From assembly GCA_023413135.1 (NCBI GenBank), contig JAEZQK010000114.1, positions 46,749 through 110,748 on the forward strand: DNA of 64,000 bases. The letters are read 5' to 3'. Source of the stretch: Bacillota bacterium. Lineage in GTDB: Bacteria > Bacillota > Clostridia > Christensenellales > Aristaeellaceae. Under the pieces are notes generated by a model, which made no database searches, was not told where the DNA came from, and worked only from the letters and a program-made list of their open reading frames with translations. Positions 60,100 to 64,000 of the stretch are shown in pieces. A program made the position numbers and the translations under genes. Each line of letters opens with the position of its first letter. Positions within the stretch are counted from its first letter, which is position 1.

Positions 60100-60279
60100 A
60101 GGAGCACCTCCCGGTTTCATCACATAAGGATTACCATTCGACGCCCGGATGCCAAATCCTGCATACTCATCAATGCATCAACCCTATTACTCTATGATGA
60201 ATCTTGTAAATTCTCAGGGGAGCAACGAGGGGGAACCGCAGTTCCCCCTTATTTCAGCCCCCTAGCAAAGGTCATTGAA

Positions 60280-61740
60280 TTATGTATCCATTCTGGAATA
60301 ATTCGGCGCTTCCTTGGTGATGGAGATATCATGGGGATGGCTTTCCTTGAGCCCGGCGCCGGTAATGCGGATGAATTCTCCGTTTTTGCGCAGGTCTTCA
60401 ATGGTAGGCGTGCCGCAATAGCCCATGCCGGACCGCAGGCCCCCCATCAGCTGGAACACCGTGTCCGAAAGCGGCCCCTTGTAGGGCACGCGGCCTTCCA
60501 CACCCTCAGGCACCAGCTTCTTGGCATCCTCCTGGAAGTACCGGTCTTTACTGCCTTCCGCCATAGCACCAAGAGAGCCCATGCCCCGGTATACCTTGAA
60601 AGAGCGGCCCTGGTAAATTTCCATGGCACCCGGACTTTCCTCCACGCCGGCCAGAAGGCTGCCCAGCATGACCGCCGCTGCACCCGCGGCAATAGCCTTG
60701 GGGATATCGCCGGAATACTTGATTCCGCCGTCGGCAATGACGGATATGCCATGCTTGTCGGCTTCCTCGGCGCAGTCGCTGACGGCTGTAATCTGAGGAA
60801 CGCCGATGCCCGCCACCACACGGGTGGTGCAGATGGAGCCAGGCCCGATACCCACCTTCACACAGTCTACGCCTGCCGAAATCAAATCATGAGTAGCTGC
60901 GGCGGTGGCCACATTGCCGGCAAACAATTGCACACCAGGATATTGTTTGCGGATTTCCTCCACCGCATGCAAAACACCCAGGCTGTGGCCATGGGCCGTG
61001 TCGATGGAGATCACGTCCACCTTGGCATTCACCAAGGCTTCCACGCGCTTGAGTACATCCTTGGTAACGCCAACCGCCGCGCCGCACAAAAGGCGTCCGT
61101 TTGCATCTTTTGCGCTGTTGGGGTACTTGGTGGACTTTTCAATGTCCTTGATGGTGATCAGGCCCCGCAGGTTGTAATCCTTGTCCACGATAGGCAATTT
61201 CTCGATGCGGTGGGCGGCCAGTATCTTCTTGGCTTCCTCCAGCGTGGTGCCCACGGGGGCCGTGACCAGGTTCTTGCTGGTCATTACTTCGCCGATGGGC
61301 CGTTCCATGTCGGTCTCAAAGCGCAGGTCCCGGTTGGTCAAAATACCCACCAGCCGTCCATCCCTGGTGATGGGCACACCGCTGATGCGGTAGCGGGCCA
61401 TCAACGCGTCCGCATCCCGGATTAGATGTTCCGGAGAAAGAAAAAATGGATCGGTAATGACGCCATGCTCGCTGCGTTTTACCTTATCCACCTGGGCCGC
61501 CTGCTCTTCAATTGTCATGTTCTTGTGAATAATTCCCAGCCCGCCTTCCCTGGCGATGGCGATGGCCAGACGCGCGTCCGTCACCGTATCCATGGCGGCG
61601 GAAAGCAGTGGTATGTTCAGTTTGATCACCGGTGTCAGCCGCGTGGAAATGTCCACATCCTTGGGGAGCACTTCGCTTAAGCGGGGAACAAGCAATACAT
61701 CGTCAAAGGTAAGGCCTTCGCGAACCTGTTTGCAGAGCAT
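60280..61740 (-). CDS. guaB: IMP dehydrogenase
   Basis: A 486-residue enzyme making XMP from IMP. The (beta/alpha)8 barrel carries the catalytic Cys in GIGPGSICTTRVVAGIG; two CBS domains are inserted (about 95-205: LIRDADALMARYRISGVPI, LEEAKKILAAHRIEKLPIV); the mobile flap (SKDRYFQED..EGVEGRV) is normal. AAAGGA lies 8 bases before the start at 61740. Unlike the GMP synthase-like gene next to it, all key residues are present. Confidence 0.98.
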   Translation of the reverse strand: MLCKQVREGLTFDDVLLVPRLSEVLPKDVDISTRLTPVIKLNIPLLSAAMDTVTDARLAIAIAREGGLGIIHKNMTIEEQAAQVDKVKRSEHGVITDPFFLSPEHLIRDADALMARYRISGVPITRDGRLVGILTNRDLRFETDMERPIGEVMTSKNLVTAPVGTTLEEAKKILAAHRIEKLPIVDKDYNLRGLITIKDIEKSTKYPNSAKDANGRLLCGAAVGVTKDVLKRVEALVNAKVDVISIDTAHGHSLGVLHAVEEIRKQYPGVQLFAGNVATAAATHDLISAGVDCVKVGIGPGSICTTRVVAGIGVPQITAVSDCAEEADKHGISVIADGGIKYSGDIPKAIAAGAAAVMLGSLLAGVEESPGAMEIYQGRSFKVYRGMGSLGAMAEGSKDRYFQEDAKKLVPEGVEGRVPYKGPLSDTVFQLMGGLRSGMGYCGTPTIEDLRKNGEFIRITGAGLKESHPHDISITKEAPNYSRMDT

Positions 61741-61921
61741 ATGAATCATCCTTTCCATGGGTCATGAAGGGAGGTTATACCAAGCCCGGCGTCAGCCAAC
61801 CTTGATATTGGATTATTAGGAGTTATTCTATCAGCATGGACAACCCATGTCAAACGATTTTTGCATTTTTTCTTTCATTTTTCCGAATTTTTCCGCCGCC
61901 TGATGAAACATACCGGATTTA

Positions 61922-61948
61922 CTAGCACTCTCGCTTGATGAGTGCTAA
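61922..61948 (+). promoter_or_regulatory. CIRCE operator (HrcA binding site)
   Basis: CTAGCACTC-N9-GAGTGCTAA matches the CIRCE consensus TTAGCACTC-N9-GAGTGCTAA at 17 of 18 bases, directly upstream of the htpG promoter. HrcA repression released by heat is the known role. Confidence 0.92.
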
Positions 61949-61955
61949 TTTTCCC

Positions 61956-61984
61956 TTGCAATCCTGCCTGTCCAATGGTAAAAT
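61956..61984 (+). promoter_or_regulatory. htpG promoter
   Basis: TTGCAA (61956-61961), 17-base spacer, TAAAAT (61979-61984), 8 bp after the CIRCE element and 90 bp before the start codon. Confidence 0.75.
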
Positions 61985-62074
61985 ACCCAAAGGACATGCC
62001 CTAAAAAGGCAGCAACGGCCTCCAGCCGGGAAGGCCGCGCCTGAACCACGCAAACAACACAGGAGGAATGCAAT

Positions 62075-63994
<1,920 letters not shown>

Positions 63995-64000
63995 AACAAC

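Overview
The window reads as a chromosomal segment of a spore-forming, anaerobic Firmicute of the class Clostridia. The evidence is a complete spoIIIAA-AH operon, an uninterrupted sigK, a one-carbon metabolism enzyme (formate-tetrahydrofolate ligase), Gram-positive type RNase J, and strong AGGAGG ribosome binding sites before most genes. Coding DNA is moderately GC-rich. There are no rRNA, tRNA, CRISPR, phage or transposase genes. Genus cannot be told from this sequence.

Layout. 1-8 kb: end of an ABC-2 permease, PIN/TRAM protein, radA, a variant metallophosphoesterase, GntR regulator, PHP phosphatase and oligoendopeptidase F. 8-16 kb: DUF1989 protein, MBL hydrolase, fhs, an Lrp-aminotransferase pair, CapA-like protein, and a LeuB-like protein lacking nearly all catalytic residues. 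16-26.5 kb: comEA, cysE-cysS, ppk1, the ECF S component-coaX-hom operon, a zinc-ribbon acidic protein, efp and an M24 peptidase. 26.5-37.4 kb: a three-gene ABC-2 exporter behind a transcription attenuator, then an operon with a serine hydrolase, a dipeptide-type ABC importer and anmK that looks like muropeptide uptake and recycling. 37.4-47.5 kb: repeat-rich spacers, a lipoprotein protease interrupted by TGA, sigK, U32 peptidase, mltG, ylbF-like gene, rnj and an RseC-like gene. 47.5-53.1 kb: the spoIIIA operon in reverse order and an L,D-transpeptidase. 53.2-64 kb: hemW, a run of small unrelated genes, an orphan MacB-type ATPase, an M19 dipeptidase, guaA-like and guaB, and htpG under a CIRCE operator. 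The last 55 bases are a poly-G/poly-C run that looks artificial.

Most interesting points. (1) The ABC-2 exporter has a full leader: TTGACA/TATTCT promoter, a short upstream reading frame, a 13-bp closing helix that contains its ribosome binding site, and an intrinsic terminator just before the first gene. (2) A promoter-proximal structured leader precedes the ECF S component gene. (3) Two housekeeping-like genes (leuB-like, guaA-like) and one phosphoesterase have lost signature active-site residues while keeping the fold and an open frame. (4) A 166-168 bp MITE-like element occurs twice, once inside the spoIIIA operon where its end supplies the stop codon of spoIIIAB. (5) Other dispersed hairpin repeats fill intergenic spaces; one has inserted into a terminator, and one forms a multi-helix junction next to spoIIIAH.
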